From Mycobacterium florentinum (GTDB lineage Bacteria > Actinomycetota > Actinomycetes > Mycobacteriales > Mycobacteriaceae), in the NCBI RefSeq assembly GCF_010730355.1, contig NZ_AP022576.1:5890001-5954000 (forward strand): a stretch of DNA of 64,000 nucleotides, in the 5' to 3' direction. A model generated the notes under the pieces. That model was given only the letters and a program-made list of their open reading frames with translations, was not told where the DNA came from and did no database searches. Positions 1 to 9,169 of the stretch are shown here, one piece after another (position 1 is the stretch's first letter; each line of letters opens with the position of its first letter). The translations under genes were made by a program, and so were the position numbers.

Positions 1-2
1 GC

Positions 3-1073
3 AAAATCGCGGTGTCCGACGCCGGCGTCTACTTCATCAGCGGCGCCGACGTGGTCGAGGAGGCGGCCATCCACCCGGAGCTGTTTTCCTCCTCCGGCGC
101 CTTCGATCTGGTGGGAAGCCCATTTCCGATGGTGCCGATCGCCTTCGATCCGCCCGAACACACCCGGTTTCGCCGCGTGCTGGACAAGTTCTTCGGCCCC
201 CGCCGCATGGCCGAACGCGCACCCGAGTTGCGCAAGCAGGTCGGCGAGCTGATCGATCAGATCGTGGCGTCCGGCGGTAGTGCCGAGGTGATGAGCGCGC
301 TCGCGGTTCCGTTTCCGTCGCAGGTCTTTTTGACGCTGTTCGGTCTGCCGCTCGCCGACCGGGATCTTCTGATCGGCTGGAAAGATGCGGTTTTGGAGTT
401 CTCGGCCGCCGAGGGCTTGGAGCCGTCACCGGAGACTTTGGCCCGGGGAGCTGAGCTGGTGGCCTATCTGAACGGACATGTTGCCGATCGTCGCAGTACC
501 GGGGGCGATGACCTGCTCGGCCAATTGCTTTCCGACTCGAGCGATGGCGCCCTGACCGACCCCGAAATCATCGGGCTGTGCTTCCTGTTCCTGATCGCCG
601 GTCTGGACACCGTGACCGCCGCAACGGGTTTCGCGCTCTATGAGCTGGCGCGCAACCCCGCGCTGCGGGCGACGCTGGTCGATGACGAAGAAGCGGTCAC
701 GCACTTCATCGAAGAGGTCTTGCGAATCAACCCGCCGGTCCCTTATGTCCCCCGGGTGACCACCGCCGAGGTCACTGTCGCGGGTGTGACGATCCCGGCG
801 GGATCTCGGTGCTGGCTCGGGCTCGGGACGGCCAACCGGGATCCCGAACGCTATCCCGATGCCGACGTCATGCACCAAAGACGGAACAATCACTTCACCT
901 TCGGTAGGGGACCACACCGCTGCCTGGGCTCTCACCTGGCTCGCCTGGAACTGCGCCTGATCATCGAGGAGTGGAACCGGCGGATCCCCACTTACTCGGT
1001 CTTGGAGGAGCCGACGGTTGGATGGCCATGCGGCACACTCCATTTCCAGGAGCTGCACGTGCGGATCGGCTGA
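3..1073 (+). CDS. Cytochrome P450 (5' end outside window)
   Basis: Heme-thiolate monooxygenase. The reading frame is open to the left edge (K-I-A-V-S-D...), so the true start lies upstream; about 356 of a usual ~400 residues are visible. The I-helix motif AGLDT is near visible residue 200, the ExxR helix (EEVLR) near 237, and the heme loop [10 protein letters not shown] carries the Cys ligand near residue 307. All canonical catalytic elements are present. The stop TGA (1071-1073) directly abuts the stop of the convergent flavoprotein gene; together they form the palindrome TGATCA. A soluble class I bacterial P450 needing ferredoxin and a reductase is likely; neither is encoded here. The substrate is unknown, but the neighbours suggest a lipophilic one. 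Confidence 0.93.
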   Translation, partial: KIAVSDAGVYFISGADVVEEAAIHPELFSSSGAFDLVGSPFPMVPIAFDPPEHTRFRRVLDKFFGPRRMAERAPELRKQVGELIDQIVASGGSAEVMSALAVPFPSQVFLTLFGLPLADRDLLIGWKDAVLEFSAAEGLEPSPETLARGAELVAYLNGHVADRRSTGGDDLLGQLLSDSSDGALTDPEIIGLCFLFLIAGLDTVTAATGFALYELARNPALRATLVDDEEAVTHFIEEVLRINPPVPYVPRVTTAEVTVAGVTIPAGSRCWLGLGTANRDPERYPDADVMHQRRNNHFTFGRGPHRCLGSHLARLELRLIIEEWNRRIPTYSVLEEPTVGWPCGTLHFQELHVRIG

Positions 1074-2447
1074 TCAGTTCGGCTTGCCGACCAGGACGCG
1101 TTGGGCTCGGGGTGCCAGCGCCGCATTCATGACGCGATTCGCGGCTTCCTCACCGCTCACCAATGCGCCGTTGAGGCCGGAGATCCGGTCCAAATCGGAG
1201 GCGAACTGGACGCGTGAGGTCCAGTCGAGGCGCTTTTGAAAGTCGGCGATTCGTGCGAATCGGCCTTTGTCCATGACCGGGACGGACTCCGGCCATCGTG
1301 CGACGGCGTGCTCCTCGAGAGTGTCGACGACACTGCCGTAGTAACAGCGGGCGCGGTCTATCGCGTGCTCCAAGACCTCCTCGTCGCTGAGATCCAGTGT
1401 GCGTTCCAGGTATTCGTGCGACAGCAGCACCGTCAGCAGGCCCTTGTCCTCGGGAGCGCGCCCGGGCGCCTTCGCGTGGTCGGCTATCACGGCGATCGTG
1501 TCGGGGTCCTCGTGCGGGGACACCATGTAGTAGGTGGCGGGATCCCTCGGGCGTTGCGATAGCCCAAGACAGATGCTGCCGAGGCGCCGGTAGCGGGTCG
1601 TCTCGTAGAGCGCGCGGTGGTTTTCGTCCATCTGCGGGAATATCGCCAGCGCGTACTGCGCCTGAGCGGCGACTACGCACGCGTCAAACGACTCGGTGCG
1701 TTGATTGCCGCCCTCGGGCGCGAAGGTGACATCCACCGCCGCTCCGGTGTCGTCGACGTTGAGCACGGGATGCTGCGGCCGGATGCGCAGCCGTCGGGCC
1801 AGCTCCTCGGGAAGTCCACCGACTCCAGGCCGCAGGTTGTACATCGTGGAGACCAGCATGTTGCGTATCGTCCACAACAGCAACGCAATCGAGGTATCGC
1901 CGTCGTCGGCGACCCAGGTGCTGCTGACCAGCGGCCTGCCGGCCCATTGCAGCAATTCCTCGTTGAGCTCGCGACGGAAGTATTCGCGCACGGTCTCGGT
2001 GTCCAGCCGGGCGACCTGGTCGTAGCTGTGGTAACCGAGGCTGCCTCTGGCCTTGACCATCGGGCGGATCAACTTCAGGGCCTTGAGCTTGCTGCGTGCC
2101 GACAGTGCGCGGGTGGTCAATCCGGTGCGGAGCGGCTTGCCGTAGTCGAGCAGGTGCTTATCGCCCCGCCGGGGCATCACACCCCAGACCGGGACTTCGG
2201 TAAACAACGGGCCGAGGCCGAGTTCGTGGATCAAATCAATGGATTCGCGATAGGTGCCGAGGTAGAACGCGGCACCCAGATCCATGATGTAGTCGCCCTT
2301 GCGGACTGTCCACACGCGTCCGCCGACTCGGTCACGCGCTTCGAACACCGTGACGTCGAAGCCGCGTTGCTGGAGTCGATAGCCGGCGGTCAGTCCGGCC
2401 AGCCCTGCGCCGACGACTGCAACGGTTCCTCTGGGGTCGTCGGGCAC
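1074..2447 (-). CDS. FAD-dependent amine-oxidase/protoporphyrinogen-oxidase-type oxidoreductase
   Basis: 457 aa. The N-terminal Rossmann motif VVGAGLAGL (about residues 10-18) is followed by FEARDRVGGRVWT, the double-arginine/GG FAD signature of the monoamine oxidase/PPOX/phytoene-desaturase superfamily. The C-terminal FAD contact is SDLDRISGLNGALVSGEEAANR. It is clearly paralogous to the gene at 6687 along its whole length. GTG start at 2447 has a purine-rich GAAAGAAG upstream. It is the last gene of the operon that begins at 9163, 29 bp after the small membrane protein gene. Expected to oxidise or desaturate a hydrophobic substrate; the exact reaction is not deducible. Confidence 0.9.
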   Translation of the reverse strand: MPDDPRGTVAVVGAGLAGLTAGYRLQQRGFDVTVFEARDRVGGRVWTVRKGDYIMDLGAAFYLGTYRESIDLIHELGLGPLFTEVPVWGVMPRRGDKHLLDYGKPLRTGLTTRALSARSKLKALKLIRPMVKARGSLGYHSYDQVARLDTETVREYFRRELNEELLQWAGRPLVSSTWVADDGDTSIALLLWTIRNMLVSTMYNLRPGVGGLPEELARRLRIRPQHPVLNVDDTGAAVDVTFAPEGGNQRTESFDACVVAAQAQYALAIFPQMDENHRALYETTRYRRLGSICLGLSQRPRDPATYYMVSPHEDPDTIAVIADHAKAPGRAPEDKGLLTVLLSHEYLERTLDLSDEEVLEHAIDRARCYYGSVVDTLEEHAVARWPESVPVMDKGRFARIADFQKRLDWTSRVQFASDLDRISGLNGALVSGEEAANRVMNAALAPRAQRVLVGKPN

Positions 2448-2476
2448 GCAGGCTTCTTTCGTTGTGCGGTGGACGG

Positions 2477-3244
2477 TTACGTTGCGGTGAGCTCGGGTTC
2501 GGACCGGTGTCCGGTGAGCCAGTCATTCATGCCGGCTTGCTGCTGAGCGCGCTCGTCTTCGCCGATGGCGCGCAGCAGCAGCACCACCATCACGACGAAC
2601 CAGCAGAAGTAGACGCACAGCGGGACCCACCAGGCGAATATTCCGTTCCAGGCCAGCGGCCCGGTTTTGAAGAAGGGGATGATCGCCGCGGGCACCCAGA
2701 TCATCGAAACCCAGATGTTGAAATAGCCTGCCCAGCGCGGGAAGACGGGCTTGGCGCCCTTGTCGAGCAGGATCGCGACGCCCAGCGACGCCACTTGAAT
2801 GCAGGCCGAGGAGATGATTCCGAGGAACATCAACCAGGCCATGTCGTTGAGCATCTGTACGATCTCGGGACTCCATTCGTGGAGCCGGTACAGCGCGGTC
2901 TGCCAGATCGCGAAGGGCACCAGGAACTCCACGCACAGCAGGCCGCCGGAGACCAGTTGCGACTCCGCGAGAACCGACCGGACACCTTCCATCCGGCGGA
3001 TCTGAGCGGCAATGACCGCACAGAACGGCACCAGCAGCGCACACGCGAAGAGGCTGATCACCAGCCCGAGCCGGATCAAGTTGGTGTGCTCGCTGAACTG
3101 GGCGACGAGGGCGGCCCGTGACTTGGCAGGGCTGGGCGGCGGAATGAAGTGGCACAGGAACGCGAACGCCGAAGCCCAGACGGCGATCATGAACGGACCG
3201 CACCAGACACACAGCCGTTGGGCCGTCAGATTCATGTTAGGCAC
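2477..3244 (-). CDS. Small polytopic membrane protein, family recurring four times in window
   Basis: 255 aa with about six or seven hydrophobic segments (for example around residues 14-35, 58-80, 100-120, 140-160, 175-190, 205-228). Members at 15972, 22072 and 49769 share the same architecture, including LLNDxAWLxFLG in the middle and FxxGPxAWNGxFxxxxP near the last helix. GTG start at 3244 is supported by AGGAGG about 8 nt upstream. I do not recognise a named family or catalytic motif. It sits directly before the flavoprotein gene at 1074, a pairing repeated at 22072/22806 and 48429/49769. A role as membrane anchor, electron conduit or carrier for the flavoenzyme is inference. Confidence 0.85.
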   Translation of the reverse strand: MPNMNLTAQRLCVWCGPFMIAVWASAFAFLCHFIPPPSPAKSRAALVAQFSEHTNLIRLGLVISLFACALLVPFCAVIAAQIRRMEGVRSVLAESQLVSGGLLCVEFLVPFAIWQTALYRLHEWSPEIVQMLNDMAWLMFLGIISSACIQVASLGVAILLDKGAKPVFPRWAGYFNIWVSMIWVPAAIIPFFKTGPLAWNGIFAWWVPLCVYFCWFVVMVVLLLRAIGEDERAQQQAGMNDWLTGHRSEPELTAT

Positions 3245-3284
3245 CGATCGTCCTCCTCATTCGAGTCGAATCACCTTGTCGCAG

Positions 3285-4856
3285 TTATTCATTGCGCAGC
3301 GCATGCTGGGCGGCCAGTCGTCCGGGCCACCCGGTTACCCCGCCACTGGGATGCGTGCCGGCACCGGATTGGTAGAGCCCCTTGATCGGGGTGTCGTAGC
3401 CACCGAGGCCGTGGGCGGGGCGATTCTTGCCTAGCCGGGTCACCAGCATGTCGACGTGGAAGTAGGCGCCCGCCGGCGCGGCGAAGCGAGTCTCCAGATC
3501 CTGCGGGGTGGACACCACCCGCCCGATCTCGGTCTCGAGGCCGCCGAGGAAGCGCAGACCTGACTTCCAGATCTGTTCGGTGTAGCCGTCTTTGTTGACG
3601 CCCCAGCCGTTGCTCGGATAGCCGGGCACATTCGAATGCAGGTAGAGGACATCGCCCTCGGCCGATGCGATCGATCGATCGGGCGCCGACAGGATGGCCA
3701 TGTACACCGGCGGTGTGTCGACATTGAGCCCACGCTTCATCGCGTACATCTGCTCGATGTGGTCCTCGAGGGTGCCGGTCATGAACGTGGTGGTGCGGAT
3801 GTCCTCCCCGTCACGCTTGGCCCGGGCGGCTTCGGCTTTCGGGTAACCAATGCGGCCCGCGGTCGCAACGTCGATCTTGAACGCGGCGGCGTTGACCGAA
3901 TTCGCCGGGATGAGGGCAATTTTGTTCCGGTCTTCGCGGCTCAGTTGGTCTTGCGGCACAAGCTTTCCGAGCGTGATTTGCGCCGCCGCATTAGAGACGA
4001 CTCCGCGCCGCGCGCGCAGCTCGGTGCCGTCCTCGAGCTGCACTCCGGTCGCGCGTCCCGAGTCGACAAGGATTTGGTTGACCCCGTTGCCCAGCCGCAC
4101 CACCCCGCCGTGGCTCTCCAGCTTGCCCTTGAACGCCTCGACGAGGTTGGTCATGCCCCCACGGGGGCGCTGCACACCGAGATGACGGTGCACGCCGGCG
4201 AATCCCAGGAAATAGGCGCCCGAGCCGACCGAGTCCGCCGGACCGACCATCGACGACCAGTAGGCCCACAGGCCGCGCATGGCGTCGGACTCGAACGTTT
4301 CGGAGATGAGTTCGAAGACGTTCAACGACAGCATGCTGCCCAGGAAGCGGCGGGTGGCCCGGTCGGGGCGGTGCCGTAACAGGTATTTGACGAAATCAAC
4401 CTTGCCCCACGCGGAGGGGTCCTGGACCGTAAGGATGTCGATCAGATCCATCACCCAGTCGATCGGCCCCCGAAGCTGTTCGTAGGTGCGTGCGTCCTTG
4501 GGGGAGAAGTAACGAATGTCGTCCAGGGTGCGGGCGAAATCGCCCCACAGCAGCAGGGTGTCGCCGTCCTCGTTCATCCAGCCGTAGGGGTGCGCAAGGG
4601 GGACCGTGTCATACCCGAAATCGGCCAGTCGCATCTCGCGGGCAAGCGGGGTCTGGGCCATGAAAAGGTCGTCCATCGCGCCGATGCTCAGCTTGTGCTC
4701 CGGCGCATCCTGCAGATACGGATAGCTCGCCGAAAGGCCACCGAGCACCGGCAGCCGCTCGACCACACACACCGAGCGGCCCTGCTCGGCCAGTGTCGCT
4801 GCCGCACAGAGCCCGTTGTGCCCCGCACCTACCACGATGTAATCGAACGTTTCCAT
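3285..4856 (-). CDS. CrtI/phytoene-desaturase-type FAD oxidoreductase
   Basis: 523 aa. The N-terminal dinucleotide motif VVGAGHNGLCAA (about residues 8-19) and ERLPVLGGL fit the CrtI branch of FAD oxidoreductases. The C-terminal segment GLYQSGAGTHPSGGVTGWPGR is the conserved FAD-proximal motif of this branch. Length is normal for the family. Family members desaturate or isomerise polyenes or retinoid-like lipids. The 134-bp gap to the upstream AveC-like gene, with TAGGAT 7 nt before the ATG, suggests its own promoter inside the operon. It is a distant paralog of the genes at 24951, 28056 and 55500. Substrate unknown. Confidence 0.88.
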   Translation of the reverse strand: METFDYIVVGAGHNGLCAAATLAEQGRSVCVVERLPVLGGLSASYPYLQDAPEHKLSIGAMDDLFMAQTPLAREMRLADFGYDTVPLAHPYGWMNEDGDTLLLWGDFARTLDDIRYFSPKDARTYEQLRGPIDWVMDLIDILTVQDPSAWGKVDFVKYLLRHRPDRATRRFLGSMLSLNVFELISETFESDAMRGLWAYWSSMVGPADSVGSGAYFLGFAGVHRHLGVQRPRGGMTNLVEAFKGKLESHGGVVRLGNGVNQILVDSGRATGVQLEDGTELRARRGVVSNAAAQITLGKLVPQDQLSREDRNKIALIPANSVNAAAFKIDVATAGRIGYPKAEAARAKRDGEDIRTTTFMTGTLEDHIEQMYAMKRGLNVDTPPVYMAILSAPDRSIASAEGDVLYLHSNVPGYPSNGWGVNKDGYTEQIWKSGLRFLGGLETEIGRVVSTPQDLETRFAAPAGAYFHVDMLVTRLGKNRPAHGLGGYDTPIKGLYQSGAGTHPSGGVTGWPGRLAAQHALRNE

Positions 4857-4863
4857 ATTAAGA

Positions 4864-4869
4864 ATCCTA
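4864..4869 (-). promoter_or_regulatory. Candidate -10 (TAGGAT) for the CrtI-type gene at 4856
   Basis: Reading the minus strand, TAGGAT is followed by 7 nt and then the ATG at 4856, with no Shine-Dalgarno sequence. This geometry fits a leaderless or near-leaderless mycobacterial transcript. The 134-bp gap also contains a GTGAACGATCG element (4966-4980). Confidence 0.4.
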
Positions 4870-4965
4870 GGTGAGTCGGGTCAGGGCGCTGGGTAAGCCG
4901 GACAATATAGGTAGTGATCACGCATTTTTAGGTAGTCACCCCCAGCTATCGAGCGTAGTCCCGCA

Positions 4966-4980
4966 GATCGATCGTTCACA
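4966..4980 (-). promoter_or_regulatory. TGAACGNNCG-type element
   Basis: On the minus strand this reads TGTGAACGATCGATC. It matches the TGAACG-NN-CG element also seen at 10612, 14332, 24899 (half), 46228 and 46313. It lies between the AveC-like gene ending at 4991 and the CrtI-type start at 4856, where an internal promoter is expected. A TetR-type half-site is a reasonable but unproven interpretation. Confidence 0.35.
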
Positions 4981-4990
4981 ACGGCCATGT

Positions 4991-5818
4991 TCAGGAATGC
5001 GAATACGCGGGCGGCCGGCTCTCGCGCTGCGTCGTCGCGGAGGTGGGCGGCGGGAGCAGGCGCCATTGGCCGGTTCCGATCCGGATCAGAGCGTCGATCG
5101 CGACCACCCCCAGCGCCATACTCAGCAGCGCCGCCGCCATCCGGACTCCGGTGGGCATGTCGGTGTTGGTGATCGCGAAGTGCGGCATCGCCAATACCCA
5201 GGACGCCATATAGGTCGCGAACGGCACGAAAACGAGCAATAGCTGGCGCGCTCCGGTGAAGAACCAGGAGAGACGGACGATCACCACCGCGCCGAACAGC
5301 GAGCCCAGGCTGTTGATCACCAGCCAGCTGACCGGAAAGCCGCCGATCGCGAAGGGTTGATTCCCGTAGTACACGTACAGACCGGAGCCGAGCATCGGCA
5401 ACTCCAGCAACACGTTGAGTACGCCGAAAACGGCTATGCCGCACCACATCGCCCGGTGACTGGCGCCGCGCTTGAACGCCAACGCCATCAGATAGGAGAG
5501 CCCACCGAAGAAGACGACGTAGGCCAGCACCACCCACACCGGCACGCCTCTGCCGAAGGCGGTATAGCCGAGCACCCCATCGAGGGGGAAGAAGCAATGG
5601 CCGAGCACGTCGACCGTCGCCTCGTTGAAGGAGCAGATGTAGCCACCGATCAACGTCAGCAGGAAGGCCGGCGACCCGGTGCGCCGCCAATCCGCCAGCG
5701 CGCCGACGACAAAGGCCGCCACCACCACCGCGAGGATCGCGGTGATGATCGCTTGTGCCGTCGTGGGGGTGGTCATCTCCCAGGGGGGTTGGGCAATCGC
5801 AACGATTGAGGTTGTCAC
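4991..5818 (-). CDS. AveC spirocyclase-family-like membrane protein
   Basis: 275 aa, multiple hydrophobic segments. It aligns throughout with the neighbour at 5838 (shared QPPW.(M/I)TTP start, GGYICSFNE...HCFFP, GLYVYYG(N/D)QPF, WFFTGARQLLL). The SFNE/D arrangement and overall architecture resemble the AveC spirocyclase family of polyketide spiroketal pathways. The GTG at 5818 is chosen over longer frames because it aligns with the neighbour's start and has AGGAG 8 nt upstream, overlapping the stop of the previous gene. AveC enzymes stereoselectively close spiroketals, but no polyketide synthase is present, so the reaction is open. Confidence 0.72.
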   Translation of the reverse strand: MTTSIVAIAQPPWEMTTPTTAQAIITAILAVVVAAFVVGALADWRRTGSPAFLLTLIGGYICSFNEATVDVLGHCFFPLDGVLGYTAFGRGVPVWVVLAYVVFFGGLSYLMALAFKRGASHRAMWCGIAVFGVLNVLLELPMLGSGLYVYYGNQPFAIGGFPVSWLVINSLGSLFGAVVIVRLSWFFTGARQLLLVFVPFATYMASWVLAMPHFAITNTDMPTGVRMAAALLSMALGVVAIDALIRIGTGQWRLLPPPTSATTQRESRPPAYSHS

Positions 5819-5837
5819 GGCCAGATCTCCTGTTCTC

Positions 5838-6680
5838 CTATGCGTCGACGGCGCTACGGTCGAGGGCACGGCCCGACGGTTTGTCGCCTGTATCCGGTAG
5901 TGCCACAACGGGGGTCAGCCGCCGCAGCTGCCCGGTGCCGAGACGGATCAGTGTGTCGATCCCGACCAGGCCGAGTGACATGCTCACGACCGCGGCAATC
6001 ATCCGGAGGCCATGGGTGGCATCCGTGCCGAGGACCAAGAACAGTGGCATACCCACCGCCCAGGACGACATGAATGTCACAAACGGCACCAGGAGCAGCA
6101 GCAGCTGACGCGCGCCGGTGAAAAACCACGAGAACCGGGTGACGGCCACTGCTCCCAACAGCGACCCGAATGCGTTGAACACCAATTGACTAAGCGGGAA
6201 GCCGCCTACCACGAACGGCTGATCGCCGTAGTAGACATAGAGATTCGACTGCAAGAGAGGGATCTCCATCGCCAGATTGAGCGCCCCCCAAATTCCAATG
6301 CTGATCCACAGCGCTCGGCGGGTGACTCCGCTCGTGAAGGCCACCGACAGCACGTAGGTCAGGCCGCCATAGAAGACGACGTAGGCCAGGATCACCCAGA
6401 TCGGGATGGACCGGTTGAACACGGTGTGGCCGATCCAGCCGTCGGCCGGAAAGAAACAGTGGCAGAGGAAGTCGATCAGTGGCTCGTTGAACGAGCAGAT
6501 GTACCCACCCGCCAGCAGCAACAGGAAGGTGGGCCGTTTGGTGCGACGCCAGCCGGCCAACGCGGCGAGGACGAAGCCGGCTACCGCGAGGGCAAGGACG
6601 ACCGTGATGATCGTCTGCGGTGTCGCGGGCGTCGTTATGCCCCAAGGGGGTTGGTCCCACGCCAAGGTCGTGGCGGTCAT
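5838..6680 (-). CDS. AveC spirocyclase-family-like membrane protein (paralog)
   Basis: 280 aa, close paralog of the protein at 4991 and probably a tandem duplication followed by divergence. About seven hydrophobic segments. Conserved acidic/aromatic positions include GGYICSFNEPLIDFLCHCFFP (about residues 55-75) and NLYVYYGDQPF (about 140-150). ATG at 6680 lies 6 bp after the stop of the upstream flavoprotein gene, indicating translational coupling. Two near-identical paralogs retained side by side suggest either a heteromer or two successive or stereo-distinct steps; that is inference. Confidence 0.72.
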   Translation of the reverse strand: MTATTLAWDQPPWGITTPATPQTIITVVLALAVAGFVLAALAGWRRTKRPTFLLLLAGGYICSFNEPLIDFLCHCFFPADGWIGHTVFNRSIPIWVILAYVVFYGGLTYVLSVAFTSGVTRRALWISIGIWGALNLAMEIPLLQSNLYVYYGDQPFVVGGFPLSQLVFNAFGSLLGAVAVTRFSWFFTGARQLLLLLVPFVTFMSSWAVGMPLFLVLGTDATHGLRMIAAVVSMSLGLVGIDTLIRLGTGQLRRLTPVVALPDTGDKPSGRALDRSAVDA

Positions 6681-6686
6681 CGTGGC

Positions 6687-8057
6687 CTAGGTTCCCGCGG
6701 TACCGATGAGTCGTGCGCGAGGAACTCTGTCGGCGAACTGTGCCGACACGCGGGCGGCGGCCTCCTTGCCGCTGACCAACCCGCCGTTGAGGCCCGGGAT
6801 GCGGTCCAGATCGCTGGCGAACTGCACCCGCGAGGTTCGGTCGATCTTCCTGCGGAAATCGGCAATTCGCTTGAAGCGACCCTTGTCCAGCACCGGAACG
6901 GATTCTGGCCAGCGGAACAGTGCGTGCTCCTCGAGGTCACCAGGAAGCTTGCCGTAGTAGTACTTGACCCGCTCCAGCGCGTGGTCGACCAAGTAGTCGT
7001 CGTCGCGATCGTCGGTCCGGTTGAGGTAGGCGGGCGACAGGAGCACCGAGATGAGGCCCTTGCCGCGCGGCGCCCGGCCCGGCGCCTTGTTGTGGTCGGC
7101 GATCACCGCGATGGTGTCGGGATCGTCGTAGGGCGAGACCATCGAGAAGGTCCCCGGGTCGTTTGGTCGCGCCGAAAACCCAAGCGACACATTGCCCAAT
7201 CGGTGGTATCGCGCGGTTCCGTAGAGGTTGCGGTGGTTCTCGTCCATCTGCGGGTACATGTTTAGCGCGGGCTGCGCCGTCGTCGCGATGACCGCGGTGT
7301 CGAAGGTTTGGGTCTGTTCGCCCGATGACGGTGTCGTGTAGGTGACTTCGACGGCCGAACCGTTGTCGGTGACATTGGTGACCGTGTGCTCGAGTTTGGT
7401 GTCGACCAGCGTCGCCAACTTGACGGGCAGCCCGGCTACGCCGGAGGTCAGGTTGAACACCGACTTGACCAGCATGTTGCGCACTGTCCAGTGCAGCAGG
7501 GCAACCGAGGTGTCGTGGTCCTCGTGCACCCAGGTGCCGCTGACCAACGGGGCGGACACGTAGCGGGCGAGCTCGTCGTTGAGCACCCGGTGGCTGTAGT
7601 CGTACACCGTCTCGTTGTCGATCTCGGCAAGCTCGTCATAGGTGTCGTAGCCGAGGCTGGCCCGGTGCTTGAAGACATCGGCGAACAATCGAAGGGCCTT
7701 GATCTTGGCCGGCCAGGAAATCACCTGCGTGGCCAGGCTGGCCCGGATCGGCTTTGCCAGGTCCAGGTAGTGCTGTTTGCCCTGGCGCGGCATGCCGAAA
7801 ATGACTGGGGTTTCGACGAATTCGTTGGTCAACCCCACCTCGTGGATCATCGCGACCGCCTCGCGGTAGGTCCCGAGATACACGGCGGTACCCAGGTCCA
7901 TCACGAAGTCGCCCTTGCGCACGGTCCAGATCCGCCCGCCCACCCGGTCGCGGGTCTCCAACACCGTGACATGGAAACCTGCCTTCGACAGCTCATAGGC
8001 GGCCGCCATTCCGGCGATCCCGCCGCCGATTACCGCCGCGGTGCTGTGCTGTGTCAT
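6687..8057 (-). CDS. FAD-dependent amine-oxidase-type oxidoreductase
   Basis: 456 aa. Rossmann motif VIGGGIAGMAAAYEL near residues 9-23, then LETRDRVGGRIWTVRKGDFVMDLG, and at the C terminus DLDRIPGLNGGLVSGKEAAARV. Very similar in sequence and length to the protein at 1074 (shared WTVRKGD(Y/F).MDLG, YLGTYRE, APGRAP.(D/G)KGL). The ATG at 8057 is chosen because it gives the Rossmann fold at the N terminus and overlaps the upstream stop as ATGA; the upstream in-frame extension has no family similarity. It is sandwiched between AveC-like genes, so the flavoenzyme and AveC-like proteins probably act on the same intermediate. Confidence 0.9.
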   Translation of the reverse strand: MTQHSTAAVIGGGIAGMAAAYELSKAGFHVTVLETRDRVGGRIWTVRKGDFVMDLGTAVYLGTYREAVAMIHEVGLTNEFVETPVIFGMPRQGKQHYLDLAKPIRASLATQVISWPAKIKALRLFADVFKHRASLGYDTYDELAEIDNETVYDYSHRVLNDELARYVSAPLVSGTWVHEDHDTSVALLHWTVRNMLVKSVFNLTSGVAGLPVKLATLVDTKLEHTVTNVTDNGSAVEVTYTTPSSGEQTQTFDTAVIATTAQPALNMYPQMDENHRNLYGTARYHRLGNVSLGFSARPNDPGTFSMVSPYDDPDTIAVIADHNKAPGRAPRGKGLISVLLSPAYLNRTDDRDDDYLVDHALERVKYYYGKLPGDLEEHALFRWPESVPVLDKGRFKRIADFRRKIDRTSRVQFASDLDRIPGLNGGLVSGKEAAARVSAQFADRVPRARLIGTAGT

Positions 8058-9163
8058 CGATGCCTCTCTGGTAGGAGCTCGGGGCGATCCGGTGCCGACT
8101 GACGTGAGATCGGTAGTTTCGGATCGGGACAATTGAAGGCGGTCGTCGGGCCGCACACGCCGCCGTTGCGCCAAGTCCGTTCGATATGCGGCTTGGGCAT
8201 TGGCCCGGAGTGCAGCGCGTAGAACCAGTACGGCATGTTGAAGGCGATGAAGATCGCCAACTGTGCCGCGCCGGCGATCGCACAGAACCTCGCGAAGGTC
8301 TTGAACCCCTCGCGCTTGAACTTCAGTTTGTCGATGCCGCGTTCGGGCCAGGAGCGGCCCCGGTCGTCGCGGAAGAAGTGCAGGCAACTGAGGATGATGA
8401 ACGTCCCGGGCCAGCTCAGCGGCTCATAGAGCGGGAACTGGTGATCGGTGCCGGCGAACAGTGTCAACCACGGAATGGTCGACGAGTAGCTGATCAGCCC
8501 GGTCCTGGTCATGATCAGCTCGACGATGAAGTCGCCCACGATCATGACCAGATACGTCTGGACGATGAGTCGAAATACGCTGCGCGACGGATCTTTTTTG
8601 CGCTGATAGGTCATGTAACGGGAGCCGGCGTAGCCGGACATCGCGCACATCCACAGGTAGGCGGTGAAGTACACCATGGGCACCGGAATCAACTGTCCGT
8701 TGCCCGAGCTCCAGCCCGGTATGTGCGACAGCCAGCTCCCGAAGTTGACAAACGTTGTCGCGTACTGGAATTGGTAAACGGTCCAATCGATCCAGGGCTC
8801 CTGGAAGAACATCAACCACCCGGCCAGGAAGAACAGGCCGTCAAAGCTGAAGCGGCCGGTGCGCAGCTTCGGCCCGATCACGAAGTGCCACAGGATCCAG
8901 CCGGTGATGAAGATTCCGAAGACCACTTCGACGCAGCGAACCAGCACCACGTACCAGGTGGGCTCCTGGCCACGGCCGAGTGTGTTGGGGGTGAAATCGC
9001 CGCTGACGACCCACATGGCCCAGCAGTACGCGATCAGTGCCAGCCACAGGAAGCCGTGCACGATCCAGACCTTCGCCCATGTCCGCTGAGCCGCGACGGG
9101 ATCCGGGCCGGCCGCATCCACCCCCACCGATCCCGTCGCCGTTAACGGGCGTTCATCGAGCAT
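8054..9163 (-). CDS. AveC spirocyclase-family-like membrane protein, long form
   Basis: 369 aa, longer than the two other AveC-like proteins of this operon and closer to the usual ~340-aa AveC length. Seven or so hydrophobic segments and the family-like motif FFQEPWIDW near residues 119-127, plus a polar C-terminal tail of about 60 residues. First gene of the operon. It appears leaderless: minus-strand TAGCGT (9170-9175) ends 7 nt before the ATG and there is no Shine-Dalgarno. Its promoter lies under the tandem operators at 9176-9212, so it is probably repressed by the divergent TetR. Biochemical function is inferred only from family resemblance. Confidence 0.75.
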   Translation of the reverse strand: MLDERPLTATGSVGVDAAGPDPVAAQRTWAKVWIVHGFLWLALIAYCWAMWVVSGDFTPNTLGRGQEPTWYVVLVRCVEVVFGIFITGWILWHFVIGPKLRTGRFSFDGLFFLAGWLMFFQEPWIDWTVYQFQYATTFVNFGSWLSHIPGWSSGNGQLIPVPMVYFTAYLWMCAMSGYAGSRYMTYQRKKDPSRSVFRLIVQTYLVMIVGDFIVELIMTRTGLISYSSTIPWLTLFAGTDHQFPLYEPLSWPGTFIILSCLHFFRDDRGRSWPERGIDKLKFKREGFKTFARFCAIAGAAQLAIFIAFNMPYWFYALHSGPMPKPHIERTWRNGGVCGPTTAFNCPDPKLPISRQSAPDRPELLPERHR

Positions 9164-9169
9164 GTGATC

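Noticed and set aside
3661..3685. GATCGATCGATCG run as a repeat array
   Set aside because: Short tetranucleotide palindrome inside a coding sequence, common in this composition; no array structure. No CRISPR repeat-spacer pattern was seen anywhere.
3285..4856. Carotenoid biosynthesis cluster
   Set aside because: CrtI-type genes are present, but no phytoene synthase (CrtB), CrtE or lycopene cyclase gene is visible, so a carotenoid pathway cannot be claimed.
4991..9163. Avermectin/spiroketal-like polyketide cluster
   Set aside because: No PKS module, ACP or thioesterase occurs in the 64 kb; AveC resemblance alone is not enough.
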